Assembly: GCA_038400315.1 (NCBI GenBank)
Contig: CP151667.1
Span: 62,001-126,000, forward strand
Length of the DNA stretch: 64,000 nt
Reading direction: 5' to 3'
Source: Isosphaeraceae bacterium EP7
GTDB taxonomy: Bacteria > Planctomycetota > Planctomycetia > Isosphaerales > Isosphaeraceae
Each line of letters opens with the position of its first letter. Position 1 is the first letter of the stretch. Positions 1 through 8,078 of the stretch are shown piece by piece. The notes beneath the pieces were generated by a model that made no database searches, had not been told where the DNA came from, and saw nothing but the letters and a program-made list of their open reading frames with translations. The position numbers were made by a program, and so were the translations under genes.

Positions 1-365
1 CATTCGGCCTGCCACACCTCGATCATCAGGCCATCCGGGTCAGCGATCATCATGAATTGACCGTCCGACGGCTGGACCACCTCGACCTGATCTCGGGCGA
101 AGAGCCGCTCTGCGGCCTCCAGGTCATCGACCTCCAGCCAAAGGATCGTCATGGCATGGTCCGGGAACGATGACGGACTTCGCTCGGCCGCGTTCGGCAT
201 CAGGGTGATGGACCAGTCCCCGAGCCGATACCACGGACAGCCATAACCGTCACGGGGGTCAGGGGAGGCCCCCAGGACACCCTCGTAGAAGCGTCGGGAG
301 CGATCCAGGTCTGAGCAGGCGACCGTCAGCGCCTTCGGTCGGAAAGTCAGCTCGCGCTCCGGCAT
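1..365 (-). CDS. VOC-family (glyoxalase/bleomycin-resistance-like) protein, 3' end cut by the window edge
   Basis: At least 121 residues are visible and the C-terminus runs off the left edge. The protein reads MPERELTFRPKALTVACSDL and then DRSRRFYEGVLG, WYRLGDWSITLMP, ILWLEVDDLEAAERLF and MIADPDGLMIEVWQ. This is the beta-alpha-beta-beta-beta vicinal-oxygen-chelate pattern with the DLDRSRRFYxxVLG opening and the DPDGxxIEV metal/substrate strand. VOC proteins include glyoxalase I, dioxygenases and drug-binding resistance proteins; nothing seen here fixes the substrate. The ATG at 365 follows a purine-rich CGGAGGCGG stretch. An in-frame ATG at 497 would add 44 residues without family character, encoded by a repeat also found elsewhere in the window, so it is not preferred. 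The family call is good; the function is unknown. Confidence 0.8.
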   Translation of the reverse strand, partial: MPERELTFRPKALTVACSDLDRSRRFYEGVLGASPDPRDGYGCPWYRLGDWSITLMPNAAERSPSSFPDHAMTILWLEVDDLEAAERLFARDQVEVVQPSDGQFMMIADPDGLMIEVWQAE

Positions 366-405
366 CGGCCGCCTCCGGTTATTCGTTTCCGCCCGATGAG
401 GACGG

Positions 406-545
406 GTGGACGGGGGCCGGCCCGACCGGGACGATGGCGATGACCAACACCAACCTAACACCCCGAGCACAGCCGTACCCCGGCGACATTCTCGCATCCA
501 ACACCCGCCCCGTGCCAGTGCTTCACCTGGCTCGCCGCCCTTGAC
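406..545 (-). repeat. Repeat copy A: decayed 5' end of a small secreted-protein gene
   Basis: On the minus strand this stretch resembles the 5' end of the gene at 633-1022. It keeps the upstream CACTGG, a GATGCGAGAATG-like start region, the GGGTGT run and the block TGGTCATCGCCATCGTCCCG at 427-446, followed by GTCGGGCCGGCCCCCGT. The block would encode VIAIVPVGPAP, but a stop (TAG) and indels interrupt the frame. It ends 41 bp upstream of the VOC gene start. Related blocks lie at 942-982, 1467-1505 and 2836-2875. It could be a pseudogene fragment or a duplicated 5' regulatory module. Confidence 0.6.
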
Positions 546-632
546 CACCGCTCTGCCCCGAGGCTCGCCCTCCTCGTCCTCGGGGCATGGCTCGAGGAGT
601 GAACCCTCGTCACGGTCCAATGCGACGTGAAC

Positions 633-1022
633 TTACGCGTTCTCGATGGAGTTCAAGCCGAACGTCGTGGCTAACTCCGACGTCACCTCCTCCAAGGCCA
701 ACCCACACACTCGCAGGTCCTCAACCCCCTCGCCCGAGTAGTCGACGACCACCATCCCCTCGGGCTCGCCTCTATGCTCCCAGACCGAGGTAGTCGAGGT
801 GAGGTTGAGATAGTGCCAGTATTGCGTCCCGAGCCGTGACCAAAGGAAGGAGGTCAATTCATCGCTACGTACGAACGCCTTCCAACCGCCCTCGGGTTGT
901 AACCTCAGCCACTCGGACATGAGCCGCCTCGCGAGCTTCGAGTAGACGAGTGCCGGCTCGGCCGGGACGATGGCAATTACCAAGCCTGCCAGACACCCCA
1001 ACAGACCCAGCCCCGACGCCAT
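633..1022 (-). CDS. Small secreted or membrane-anchored hypothetical protein
   Basis: 129 residues, family not recognised. The N-terminus MASGLGLLGCLAGLVIAIVP is hydrophobic and looks like a signal peptide or anchor. It is followed by a mixed polar region with several Trp residues (EWLRLQ, GGWKAF, SFLWSR, YWHYLNL) and an acidic C-terminal half (VVVDYSGEGVEDL, LALEEVTSELATTFG). The ATG at 1022 follows a GGGTGAGAAG ribosome-binding-like stretch. The segment coding for VIAIVPAEPALVY is the intact copy of a block repeated as non-coding DNA upstream of three other genes nearby. An internal ATG at 920 is the alternative start; with it the repeat would be non-coding here too. No function is proposed. 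Confidence 0.55.
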   Translation of the reverse strand: MASGLGLLGCLAGLVIAIVPAEPALVYSKLARRLMSEWLRLQPEGGWKAFVRSDELTSFLWSRLGTQYWHYLNLTSTTSVWEHRGEPEGMVVVDYSGEGVEDLRVCGLALEEVTSELATTFGLNSIENA

Positions 1023-1149
1023 CTTCTCACCCGATCCCCACCCCTTTCCAGTGGTTCACCTGGCTCGACGGCGGTCGAGGCAATGGCATGGTCTAAGCGA
1101 TCGTTCTGATGGGCTCTATCGTCGACGGGATCGGCCGCGTCCGCGGGGA

Positions 1150-1440
1150 TCATTCGCCCGTCCGGGACCGCTCGCATAGCCCCGCGAGCCGATCGGCCAC
1201 CCACTCGGCACGTCGCCGATCGCCCCTCAGTCCCATCCCGGACGTCTCGATATTCCAGAGACGTTCGGCGATGCGATGCGTGGGCTCTCCACGAGCGATC
1301 ATGAGGCTCAGCCGGTGCACGTAGCTGTCGTACTCGTCTCGGGCGTCAGCTTTGTCGCGGACACCGATCGGGTCCCACTCGCGGAGCAGGATTTCGCGGA
1401 CTGCGTCGTGGTATCGCTCGGCGCGCTTGCGCTCTCCCAT
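1150..1440 (-). CDS. Small conserved hypothetical protein (YHDAVREILLREWDPIGV type)
   Basis: 96 residues, soluble and highly charged: MGERKRAERYHDAVREILLR, then EWDPIGV, DARDEYDSYVHRL, IARGEPTHRIAERL, IETSGMGL and a C-terminal helix VADRLAGLCER. I recall short proteins of this pattern (a WDPIGV turn, a DEYDSYV helix, a late MGL) as recurring in planctomycetes and other bacteria with immunity-like or orphan contexts; that is recollection, not a search. The ATG at 1440 is chosen because the family-like sequence begins there; the frame stays open further upstream but only through the repeated module at 1467-1505. No function is proposed. Confidence 0.6.
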   Translation of the reverse strand: MGERKRAERYHDAVREILLREWDPIGVRDKADARDEYDSYVHRLSLMIARGEPTHRIAERLWNIETSGMGLRGDRRRAEWVADRLAGLCERSRTGE

Positions 1441-1466
1441 GCGGAGTACCCCGTGACGGTCGCCGA

Positions 1467-1505
1467 GTAGAAGGGGCCGGCCCGACCGGGATGATGGCGG
1501 TGACC
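1467..1505 (-). repeat. Repeat copy C upstream of the 1150-1440 gene
   Basis: The minus strand reads TGGTCACCGCCATCATCCCG then GTCGGGCCGGCCCCTTCTAC. It matches copies A and D and the coding block in the 633-1022 gene at most positions. Its downstream edge lies 27 bp before the ATG at 1440, a spacing similar to copies A (41 bp) and D (38 bp). The rest of the 1441-1759 interval shows no supported gene. Confidence 0.55.
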
Positions 1506-1759
1506 ACACTTCCTGGCACCCCGAGCGGAGCAGGCTCCCGATGGATTCGTCGAGCGGTTGCCGAGCGTGGCGGATACATGCCGCCAGCAGGGCAGGAGAA
1601 AGATGTCGGTCTCGCAAGATGGGCCACGGCTAGACCTACCATAAGACAGGGACCGCTTCACGCTAGCTCGCCACAACGAACCTGCAAAACGGGTATTTGT
1701 TTAGCGCGGTCTACTCTTTTGCGTCTCGTTTACCCAACCGTCGATCGCCGTCATCCGCG

Positions 1760-2248
1760 TTACGACTCTGGCCCTTGTCCAGGCGTCAAGTGCTCCAGAA
1801 AGCCACGCGGGTCTGCTACAAACCGCATGGAGTCGGAGGCTCGAAGTGCTTCGACTAACTGCGTCCACTCCGGCTTGAACAGCCGATTCGGCCGTACCCA
1901 CATCATGCAGCCACAGAATCCCGCCAGTCGAAGAACGCCGCGAGCGAATGCGGGCGAGAAGGATCGGAGGTCGAGCCTGCAAACGATGCAAACTACTCGG
2001 CCTTTCTCCAAGATGACATGCACCCGATCTCCGTTCTCCTTCCCCCACATGAGGATATCCTCGGACCAAGACTGGTAGGGCGGCGAGAATGCCTCGATCA
2101 CTGCCGCGTAACCCGGTGGGGGCTGATGCGACGTCCAGCATTGGTCGTCGTCGGCGAATTCCGCCGTCAGTACTGCCGGCAAGCTGCCGAATCGAGCGAC
2201 TAGCTCGGCTCGCGGGAGTAAGGAGCACTCAAACTGCCAGATAGCCAC
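1760..2248 (-). CDS. Hypothetical protein, translationally coupled to the phosphatase gene
   Basis: 162 residues, family not recognised. It starts MAIWQFECSLLPRAEL and continues with QCWTSHQPPPGY, SWSEDILMWGKENGDRVHV and a strand-rich middle VHVILEKGRVVCIVCRLDLR. That order (a description of an observed quantity, then a beta strand pair, then FVADPRGFLEHL) is typical of small orphan cytosolic proteins. The start is a GTG at 2248 preceded by GGAGAGG at suitable spacing. The start lies inside the 3' end of the upstream phosphatase gene (20 bp overlap), which suggests the two are co-translated. There is no signal peptide. Confidence 0.6.
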   Translation of the reverse strand: MAIWQFECSLLPRAELVARFGSLPAVLTAEFADDDQCWTSHQPPPGYAAVIEAFSPPYQSWSEDILMWGKENGDRVHVILEKGRVVCIVCRLDLRSFSPAFARGVLRLAGFCGCMMWVRPNRLFKPEWTQLVEALRASDSMRFVADPRGFLEHLTPGQGPES

Positions 2249-2798
2249 AGTAACCCTCTCCTTGGCCGAGGCCCGACGCCGCCCCGGGTTCGGGTGCGGG
2301 AAGCGGCTCCAGTACCTCGGGACGCGGGTGCGGGAGCAGCGAGTTGCGACCGAACCGCCTGACGACTTCGATCAGGGCGTTGTCGACCAGGCGGCTATGC
2401 CCCGGGATGGCGTCGCAGGCGCCTGCCTCGATCATCGCTTTGACTCGGTCGGCTTGCAGGCCACATGCGATCAGGTAGAGCCAGAGGATCGTCGGTGAGC
2501 GGTTCTGGCCGGCGATGCAATGGATGTAGACCCGGGACTCGGGCTGACAGGCCATGCGATGCAACGTGCCGAGGCAGGCGACGGCCAACTCATCGGGGAC
2601 GCGCTCCAGGTCGTTGATCGGAATCCAGGCGACCTCACGGAACGGGCCTTCCTCGGTCGACAGGACGTTCGGGGCCTCGCCGACGTTGAGGATGTGCGTC
2701 ACGTGCGAGGCGATGAGCACCGGCCGCCTCATGGGGCTTGCAAATGGCCCGAGCCAAAGCGATCGCGTGATCGGGAAGACTCGCCGCCGGACGTCCAT
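2229..2798 (-). CDS. Dual-specificity/protein-tyrosine phosphatase-like protein
   Basis: 189 residues. The Cys-based phosphatase P-loop HCIAGQNRS is at residues 93-101, with nucleophile C94 and phosphate-binding R100. WIPINDLERVP just before it offers D63 as candidate general acid. The N-terminal half (RSLWLGPFASP, ITHILNV-like VTHILNVGEAPN) matches the usual DSP fold opening. Such proteins remove phosphate from Tyr/Ser/Thr or from other phosphoesters; the physiological substrate cannot be told. The ATG at 2798 follows GAGGGCGAG; a longer frame to 2915 only adds translated repeat sequence. The hypothetical gene downstream overlaps it by 20 bp. Confidence 0.8.
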   Translation of the reverse strand: MDVRRRVFPITRSLWLGPFASPMRRPVLIASHVTHILNVGEAPNVLSTEEGPFREVAWIPINDLERVPDELAVACLGTLHRMACQPESRVYIHCIAGQNRSPTILWLYLIACGLQADRVKAMIEAGACDAIPGHSRLVDNALIEVVRRFGRNSLLPHPRPEVLEPLPAPEPGAASGLGQGEGYCGYLAV

Positions 2799-2835
2799 CA
2801 ACTCGCCCTCGCAGGGACCGGCTGAGATGCGATAA

Positions 2836-2915
2836 GTAGACGGGGGCCGGCCCGAGCGGGACGATGGCGATGTCATACTGCCGGACGCCTCAACCGGAGC
2901 CGGACCCCGAGACAT
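2836..2915 (-). repeat. Repeat copy D upstream of the phosphatase gene
   Basis: The minus strand has ATGTCTCGGGGTCCGGCTCC near 2915 and then, at 2875-2836, TGACATCGCCATCGTCCCGC followed by TCGGGCCGGCCCCCGTCTAC. Both the N-terminal-like part and the core block resemble copy A. The core ends 38 bp upstream of the phosphatase ATG. In one frame it would encode DIAIVPLGPAPVY, close to the VIAIVPAEPALVY of the intact gene at 633-1022. Confidence 0.55.
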
Positions 2916-2928
2916 CGTCTCACGGGGC

Positions 2929-5166
2929 TCAGTATTTGGGGACGAACTGGAGGCGTTCCTCGTAGCGGGGGCTGTGGTGCCACTCGTTGCGCTGGACGCC
3001 CAGGCCTCGGTCCAGCTCGTCCTGGGCGAGGTCGGCCCAGGGGGTTTTGGGGTGGCGCTGGATGACCTGCTTCAGGAGGCGCTCGGCCTCGAGGTAGACC
3101 TTCTGGGTCAGGTCGATGGGGGCCTTGCGGTCGCGTGAGTGGTCGAGCACCCACTCCACGATCAGCTCGGACGAAGGGGCCGTCTTGGGCACGGGGGGGT
3201 TGGCGACCATCTCCAGCAGGCAGGCCCGATATTCGTAGGCCTTGATTTCATAGGCGACGAGCTGCGCCAGCATCAGGTCGTAATGCGCCTGCCAGCGCTT
3301 CTCGGGCTCGCGGTCGCGGAGCTTCTGGAGCGCGCGGAGCCGGGTCTCCAGGCCGATCACGAGGTTCAGCTCTTCGGTCGCCTTGGCGCCGGCGATGTTG
3401 GCCGCCTCGATCATCGCCTGGGGCTCGATGGGGAAGTGGCGGCGGAACGGGATGAGCGTCTCCCCCTCGGTCAGCGGGCGGGTGATCTGGATGATCTCGT
3501 GCATCGACCGCCGCAGGTCCGACTTCGCCCGGCGCGCGTCGTAAGCCTGCCGCCCCTCGTAGTCGGGCACGTACTCCTTGAGCGTCGAGATCGAGTAGGC
3601 GCGCTCGCGCTGGCGGATGCGCATGTTCTCCTCGCTGGGGAGCAGGAAGTAGATGCCGCCGGTGTCCTTGGCCAGCCGGGCCAGCTCGTAGGGGGCGAAG
3701 CCCGACGGTTGCTCGTCCCAGCGCTCGTGCAGCCCGTCCCACTGCAACAGCTCGACGTCGGCGGTCTCGGGCCCACGGCGGATGGCCGGCCAGTAGACGT
3801 CCTTGGTGATCGGGTCGACGTAGCGCAGGTGGGCACGGTCGTAGCCGAAGAGCGACTGCCGGCCGACCACGTAGATGGGCGTCCCCTTGGCCATGGCCAT
3901 CGACCGGGTCTCCTCGACGGCCGCGCCGTCGTCGCCCGACTCGTCGGTGACCAGCACGATCAGGAGCCTGCGGTCCTTCGACATCTGCTTCGTATAAGTG
4001 CCGATCACGTCCTGGAGCGCGTGCATCGTGTTCTCGGTGCCCGACTCGTCGACCCGAAGGTGGTCGATGGCCTTGCCGATCTGGTCGATGTCCGAGGTGG
4101 GCTTCGCCAGCTCGTAGTGGATCGCCCGGCCGAAGCCGACGATGGCGTGGGTCAGGTAGCCGGCCGCCGCCTTGTCGCCCTCGACGTTGTCCTTCAGCTC
4201 GCGCGAGATCCGGTCGAACTTCTTGCGGATCTCCTGCTGGTCGTCCTTCATGCTCTCCGACTCGTCGAAGAGCCAGACGACCGTCAGCTTGTGCTGGGTC
4301 AGGTGCCTGATGATCTCGCGGGCGATCTGGTCGAGCGCCTCGCCGACATCCCCCGTGGGGAACATCACGTCGCCGGTGATCCGCCCCCCGCCGCCGGCCA
4401 GATCGACGGCGGCCATCCGCGGCAAGTTCGCCAGGCCCGAGACCTGCGCCACGACCTTCACCGTCGTCAGGTTGGTGCGCTCGCCCACGGCCGCGCCCGC
4501 CCTGAGGTTGGGCGTGGCCGACGGCTGGCCGGTGCCCACCGAGGGGCCATAGCCCGTGTCGATTCCCGCGCTCGTCGAGCTGGTGTCTCCCGTCGCCAGG
4601 TCCCTGGGGGTGGCCGCCTGGTCCGCATAGATATTCACCAACTCGTCGGCCGATTCACCGTCCGCGACCAGCACCGATTCCAGGTCGTGAACCGCCGACC
4701 TGGGCGACTCGCTGAGCGAGACCGCGGCCAGGGCGGTCAGCAACGCGGTGTGGAAAATCGCCGAAGCACCCCAGGCCGGCAGGACCCAGCGCGCCTTCTC
4801 CTTGCGGACCCGGCCCAGGAGCCTGGGGACCCGAGTCCGGGCCGTCTTGGCTTGCGCCGGGGCGGGCTCGGAGGGCTCGTCCGGCGGCGTGCCCGCCTCG
4901 GCCGGGGCGGGCCCTGCCGGGGTGGAGTCCGGGGGAATCGAGCCGGCCTCGGCTCCCGTCGTCGGCGTGGAGGGCGACGTGAAATCCCCCTGCGGCCGGA
5001 CGTAGGAGTCGACCTGGGTCCGGGCCAGTTCCGACCAGCGGTCAACGTCGGCGGCGACACCGATCGAAGGGTCCAGCTCAGATCCCAAATTGCCGCCGAG
5101 GTCGACCGGGGTGACCGTCGACATTGGCGCGTCGTCGCGCGAAGGTGCGGGCATCTGAGTGGCCAT
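2929..5166 (-). CDS. Membrane-anchored von Willebrand factor A domain protein (paralogue 1)
   Basis: 745 residues. A Pro/Ala/Thr-rich N-terminal region (1-120) precedes one transmembrane segment at about 127-150 (WVLPAWGASAIFHTALLTAL). After a 130-residue linker comes a vWA domain: LTVVWLFDESESMKDD carries the MIDAS-type DxSxS at D301-S303-S305, followed further on by IVGFGRAIHY, SGTENTMHAL and LIVLVTDESGDDG. A long C-terminal part contains GIYFLLPSEENM and ends with HPKTPWADLAQDEL. vWA domains bind partners through a metal ion; here the domain would be outside the cytoplasmic membrane if the N-terminus is in. The next gene upstream (5262-7193) encodes a paralogue with the same order, 95 bp away, so they are probably co-transcribed. 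Role unknown. Confidence 0.85.
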   Translation of the reverse strand: MATQMPAPSRDDAPMSTVTPVDLGGNLGSELDPSIGVAADVDRWSELARTQVDSYVRPQGDFTSPSTPTTGAEAGSIPPDSTPAGPAPAEAGTPPDEPSEPAPAQAKTARTRVPRLLGRVRKEKARWVLPAWGASAIFHTALLTALAAVSLSESPRSAVHDLESVLVADGESADELVNIYADQAATPRDLATGDTSSTSAGIDTGYGPSVGTGQPSATPNLRAGAAVGERTNLTTVKVVAQVSGLANLPRMAAVDLAGGGGRITGDVMFPTGDVGEALDQIAREIIRHLTQHKLTVVWLFDESESMKDDQQEIRKKFDRISRELKDNVEGDKAAAGYLTHAIVGFGRAIHYELAKPTSDIDQIGKAIDHLRVDESGTENTMHALQDVIGTYTKQMSKDRRLLIVLVTDESGDDGAAVEETRSMAMAKGTPIYVVGRQSLFGYDRAHLRYVDPITKDVYWPAIRRGPETADVELLQWDGLHERWDEQPSGFAPYELARLAKDTGGIYFLLPSEENMRIRQRERAYSISTLKEYVPDYEGRQAYDARRAKSDLRRSMHEIIQITRPLTEGETLIPFRRHFPIEPQAMIEAANIAGAKATEELNLVIGLETRLRALQKLRDREPEKRWQAHYDLMLAQLVAYEIKAYEYRACLLEMVANPPVPKTAPSSELIVEWVLDHSRDRKAPIDLTQKVYLEAERLLKQVIQRHPKTPWADLAQDELDRGLGVQRNEWHHSPRYEERLQFVPKY

Positions 5167-5261
5167 TTCGCTTCACCCCCGGCAGGACCGGTTTCAGATC
5201 GTCTTGGATCGGATCGGGTCGAGCACTGATCGTAGCAGATCGGGCCATCCAGGGCCTTCGG

Positions 5262-7193
5262 CTAGAGCTTGGGCGGCGGCGGGGGATCGGGCGCCTTGGC
5301 GTTCTTGGGCATCGCCCGCTTCTTGGCCGCGGCCTGGTCGTCCATTCTAGGGCGTGGGGGGACGTACGTCTCCTCCCAGCGGAACCCGAATGGGTCGCGC
5401 AGCTCGCGCTGAGCCAGCAGGGCCCAGGGGGTGCCCGGATGGTCGGTCTCCACCCGTTTCAGCAGAGTCGTCGCCTCGTCGGCGGCGAGCTTGGCCTTCT
5501 CGCCCAGGTCCAGCTCCTGGGTGGGCACCAGCCGCCAGGCGTTGGACGCTTCCTTGGCGAACTTCCTGGGTTCCTTCTTCATCTGGGCGCAGGCGGCGTT
5601 GTAGGAGGCACAACGCACCTTCATGGCCAACAGCCGGCCCCGGGCCAGGTCGTAATGCGCCTGCCAGCGGCGCGAGGTCTCGCGGTCGCGCTGGCGGGCC
5701 GCCGCGGTGATCGGCGCCAGGGCCTCGTCGACGGTGTACATCGTCCGGGCGGCGAGCTCCTGGTTCTGGGCCATCGCCTCCTTGAAGTCGGGGTCGTCGG
5801 CCGGCGGGAAGGTCAGCGAGGGTTGGCCTGGCAGGCGCTGCTGCGTGATCAGGGCCGCGGACATCGCCGCCTGGCGGATCGGGTGCTTGACCACGCCCGA
5901 CTCATACTGCTGGCGGCTCCCCCACTCGGGGCGATACTCGCGCATCCCGTCGGGGTTGAACGTCACACGCCCCGGCCCCAGCCGGGTCACGAAGTAGATT
6001 CCCCCGGTCGCGCCGGCCAGCCTCGATAGCGCGTACGGGCCGAACCCCGCGTCGAGGTTGTCGTGCTGCGGCCCGCCGTACCAGAACGGCAGCTTGATCT
6101 GCTCGAGCGCGGCGCTCTCGGGCCCCTGCCGCACCGGGAGGTTACGGAACTGCTGCTTGGTCACCGGGTCGAGGTAGTCCATGTAGCCGATCGCGTGGCC
6201 GAACACCGCCGGGGAGCCCAGCACATACACCGGCACCTTGGCCGACGCGGCCATGCCGATCGCCTCCTCGAGCCGCGCCTCGTCGTCGCCCACCTCGTCG
6301 GTCACCACGATGACGATCGTCTGATACGCGTGCTTCTTGGAGTCCTTGTACTTGCCCCAGCGGCCGATGATCTCGCCGACGGCGGTGAACGTGTTCTCGG
6401 TCCCCGTCAGGTCGGCCGGCACCGACCGGATGGCCTCGACGACCTGACCCGGGTCGTCGGTCGGCTCGGGGGTTAGAGGCTTGGTGTGCTCGCCGAAGGC
6501 GACGACGGCGGTGAGCAGCCCGCCGTCACGGTCGCGGCCCTCGCTGCCCCCCAGCTCGCGGATGTGCTCGTAGACCCGGCCGATGTGCTTGGCCAGGCCC
6601 TCGCGCTCGGCCTGCAGGCTGCGCGAGGCGTCGAACGCCCAGACGACCAGCGTGCGCCCCTTCTCCAGGCGCCTGGAGATCTCGATGGCGATCCGGTCGA
6701 CGGCCCCCTCGACGTCGCCGACGTGCTCGGCGCCGTTGCCCCGGATCGCGACGACCTGGTCGAACCTGGCCGCCGCCGGCATCACGATGTCGGCGGCCCG
6801 CTGGATGTCGACGGAGGCCAGGTCCGCGGGCCCCGCCTGCTTCGACCCGCCCGCCGCCTCGGCCCGCGTCGAGGGGGCCGCCAGGCTCTCGACCCGCAGG
6901 GCCCCGAGCACCGGGCCCGTGGACGCCGCCTCGGTCGTGGCGAGGGGCTCGTCGCTAAACTCCTGCACCTCGACCTGGCCGAACTCGGGAAGGTCGGTCG
7001 CCGCCTCGTAGAGCTCCGCGGCCATCTCGCGGGAACCCTCGGGGGCGCTCGCCAGCCCGACCAGGGCCAAGGCCATCAGGGCCGCCATGTGAACGACCAG
7101 GCTCACCCCGTAGGCCGGCACGTCCCAGGTACCCCGGCGCAGGCGCGCAGGCCAGCTCCACCGTCGCGGCCGATCAGTTGCGTCGGTCGACAC
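5262..7193 (-). CDS. Membrane-anchored von Willebrand factor A domain protein (paralogue 2)
   Basis: 643 residues from a GTG at 7193, which has AAGGAG 10 bp upstream; an ATG at 7226 would add 11 residues but lacks a comparable site. A transmembrane segment lies at about 27-50 (VPAYGVSLVVHMAALMALAL). The vWA core TLVVWAFDASRSLQ has the MIDAS residues D188-S190-S192, followed by LTAVVAFGEHTKPL, TGTENTFTAV and VIVVTDEVGDDE. The C-terminus repeats the paralogue's signature as HPGTPWALLAQREL and ends in a Pro/Lys-rich tail (DPPPPPKL). It is the first gene of the two-gene vWA unit and is transcribed away from the dnaN region. The much longer frame back to 7841 overlaps a stretch with no coding character and is not used. 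Confidence 0.82.
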   Translation of the reverse strand: MSTDATDRPRRWSWPARLRRGTWDVPAYGVSLVVHMAALMALALVGLASAPEGSREMAAELYEAATDLPEFGQVEVQEFSDEPLATTEAASTGPVLGALRVESLAAPSTRAEAAGGSKQAGPADLASVDIQRAADIVMPAAARFDQVVAIRGNGAEHVGDVEGAVDRIAIEISRRLEKGRTLVVWAFDASRSLQAEREGLAKHIGRVYEHIRELGGSEGRDRDGGLLTAVVAFGEHTKPLTPEPTDDPGQVVEAIRSVPADLTGTENTFTAVGEIIGRWGKYKDSKKHAYQTIVIVVTDEVGDDEARLEEAIGMAASAKVPVYVLGSPAVFGHAIGYMDYLDPVTKQQFRNLPVRQGPESAALEQIKLPFWYGGPQHDNLDAGFGPYALSRLAGATGGIYFVTRLGPGRVTFNPDGMREYRPEWGSRQQYESGVVKHPIRQAAMSAALITQQRLPGQPSLTFPPADDPDFKEAMAQNQELAARTMYTVDEALAPITAAARQRDRETSRRWQAHYDLARGRLLAMKVRCASYNAACAQMKKEPRKFAKEASNAWRLVPTQELDLGEKAKLAADEATTLLKRVETDHPGTPWALLAQRELRDPFGFRWEETYVPPRPRMDDQAAAKKRAMPKNAKAPDPPPPPKL

Positions 7194-7639
7194 GATACGG
7201 GGACTCCTTCGGAATGGCCTCAGCATCCGCGTCGGGTCGGACTCGCCCAACTCATCCGGCCCCGACCTGGCGCATGCATTGTGCATCCAATCGTAGTCCA
7301 CGTTCGGATCGCCGGCAATGCGTGCCCTCAGCGGCAGGAAAAGCCGCGAGACAGGACCGGATTGGGCGACCGACCGTTCCGAGCGTAAAGAGCGAACGGA
7401 AGATTCACTTCGCTTCCGTACGCAAGTTGTCGCCCCTGCCCGGGTGGCTTGCCGGCTCGGGCCCGCCCCTCGTCCGGGCTGGCGAATACGCCGGAGACAG
7501 CCGGGGCGGCGTCGGAGAGGGGGGCCTCTCACGCTCGCCGTGGGCCAGTTCGGCTCGAATTCCGGGCCCCAGGACGGCGAATCGGCCCCGATCACTGTCT
7601 GCGATGGACTCGCCCAAGTCCTTATCACCCATGGTTTTG

Positions 7640-7962
7640 CACGAATTTCATTCGACGCCCGTCGGGGCCGCGCCCTGAACGGCGGGCGGGGGAAAACCTG
7701 TCGACAGCCCGTCGCGCCATCGCGCAGCCCGGGGGAAAGATGGGTGACGGCGCCCGGCGGGGCCTCTCGGTGCGCCGCGGCGCGGCGGCCAATGCCGGGC
7801 CGCGCGACGGCGCCGTGCACAGGTTTCCCCCCGGCGGGCAACGCGCGTTGTACCCGGTTAAGTTCTTGGCTATCATCGGGTTGGTCCGGACCGCGCGCGG
7901 CTGTGCACGGCGCGGGGCCGACACTCCTATGATCATGACGATCAAGTTCAACCTGTACTTAC
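7640..7962. other. Candidate replication-origin or regulatory region upstream of dnaN
   Basis: The interval 7194-8078 has no supported gene. It holds inverted and direct copies of an AACCTGT core: GGGGGAAAACCTGTCGACAG at 7688-7707, its near-complement GTGCACAGGTTTCCCCCC at 7815-7832, and CAACCTGTACTT at 7949-7960. CCGTGCACAG at 7813-7822 is the exact reverse complement of CTGTGCACGG at 7901-7910. Repeated 9-mers of this kind next to dnaN would suit DnaA boxes of a high-GC chromosome or binding sites for a regulator. No AT-rich unwinding element is obvious, so the origin call is speculative. Confidence 0.3.
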
Positions 7963-8078
7963 CAGGAAGAAGACGCCGGGAAGGGGCCGGATGCCCCCCG
8001 AGTCGTTGGAGGGACCGGCGAGATGCGCCGGGAAGAACGGCCTAAGGATTGGGCCCTAGACAGGGGCGGGGATCTCGC

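Noticed and set aside
3139-5229. 696-codon plus-strand open frame across the first vWA gene
   Set aside because: Shadow of the vWA gene; the minus-strand product has a transmembrane segment and MIDAS motif, the plus-strand frame has none.
7318-7932. Overlapping plus-strand open frames before dnaN
   Set aside because: No protein-like order, no good start site, and they cross the repeat-bearing intergenic region.
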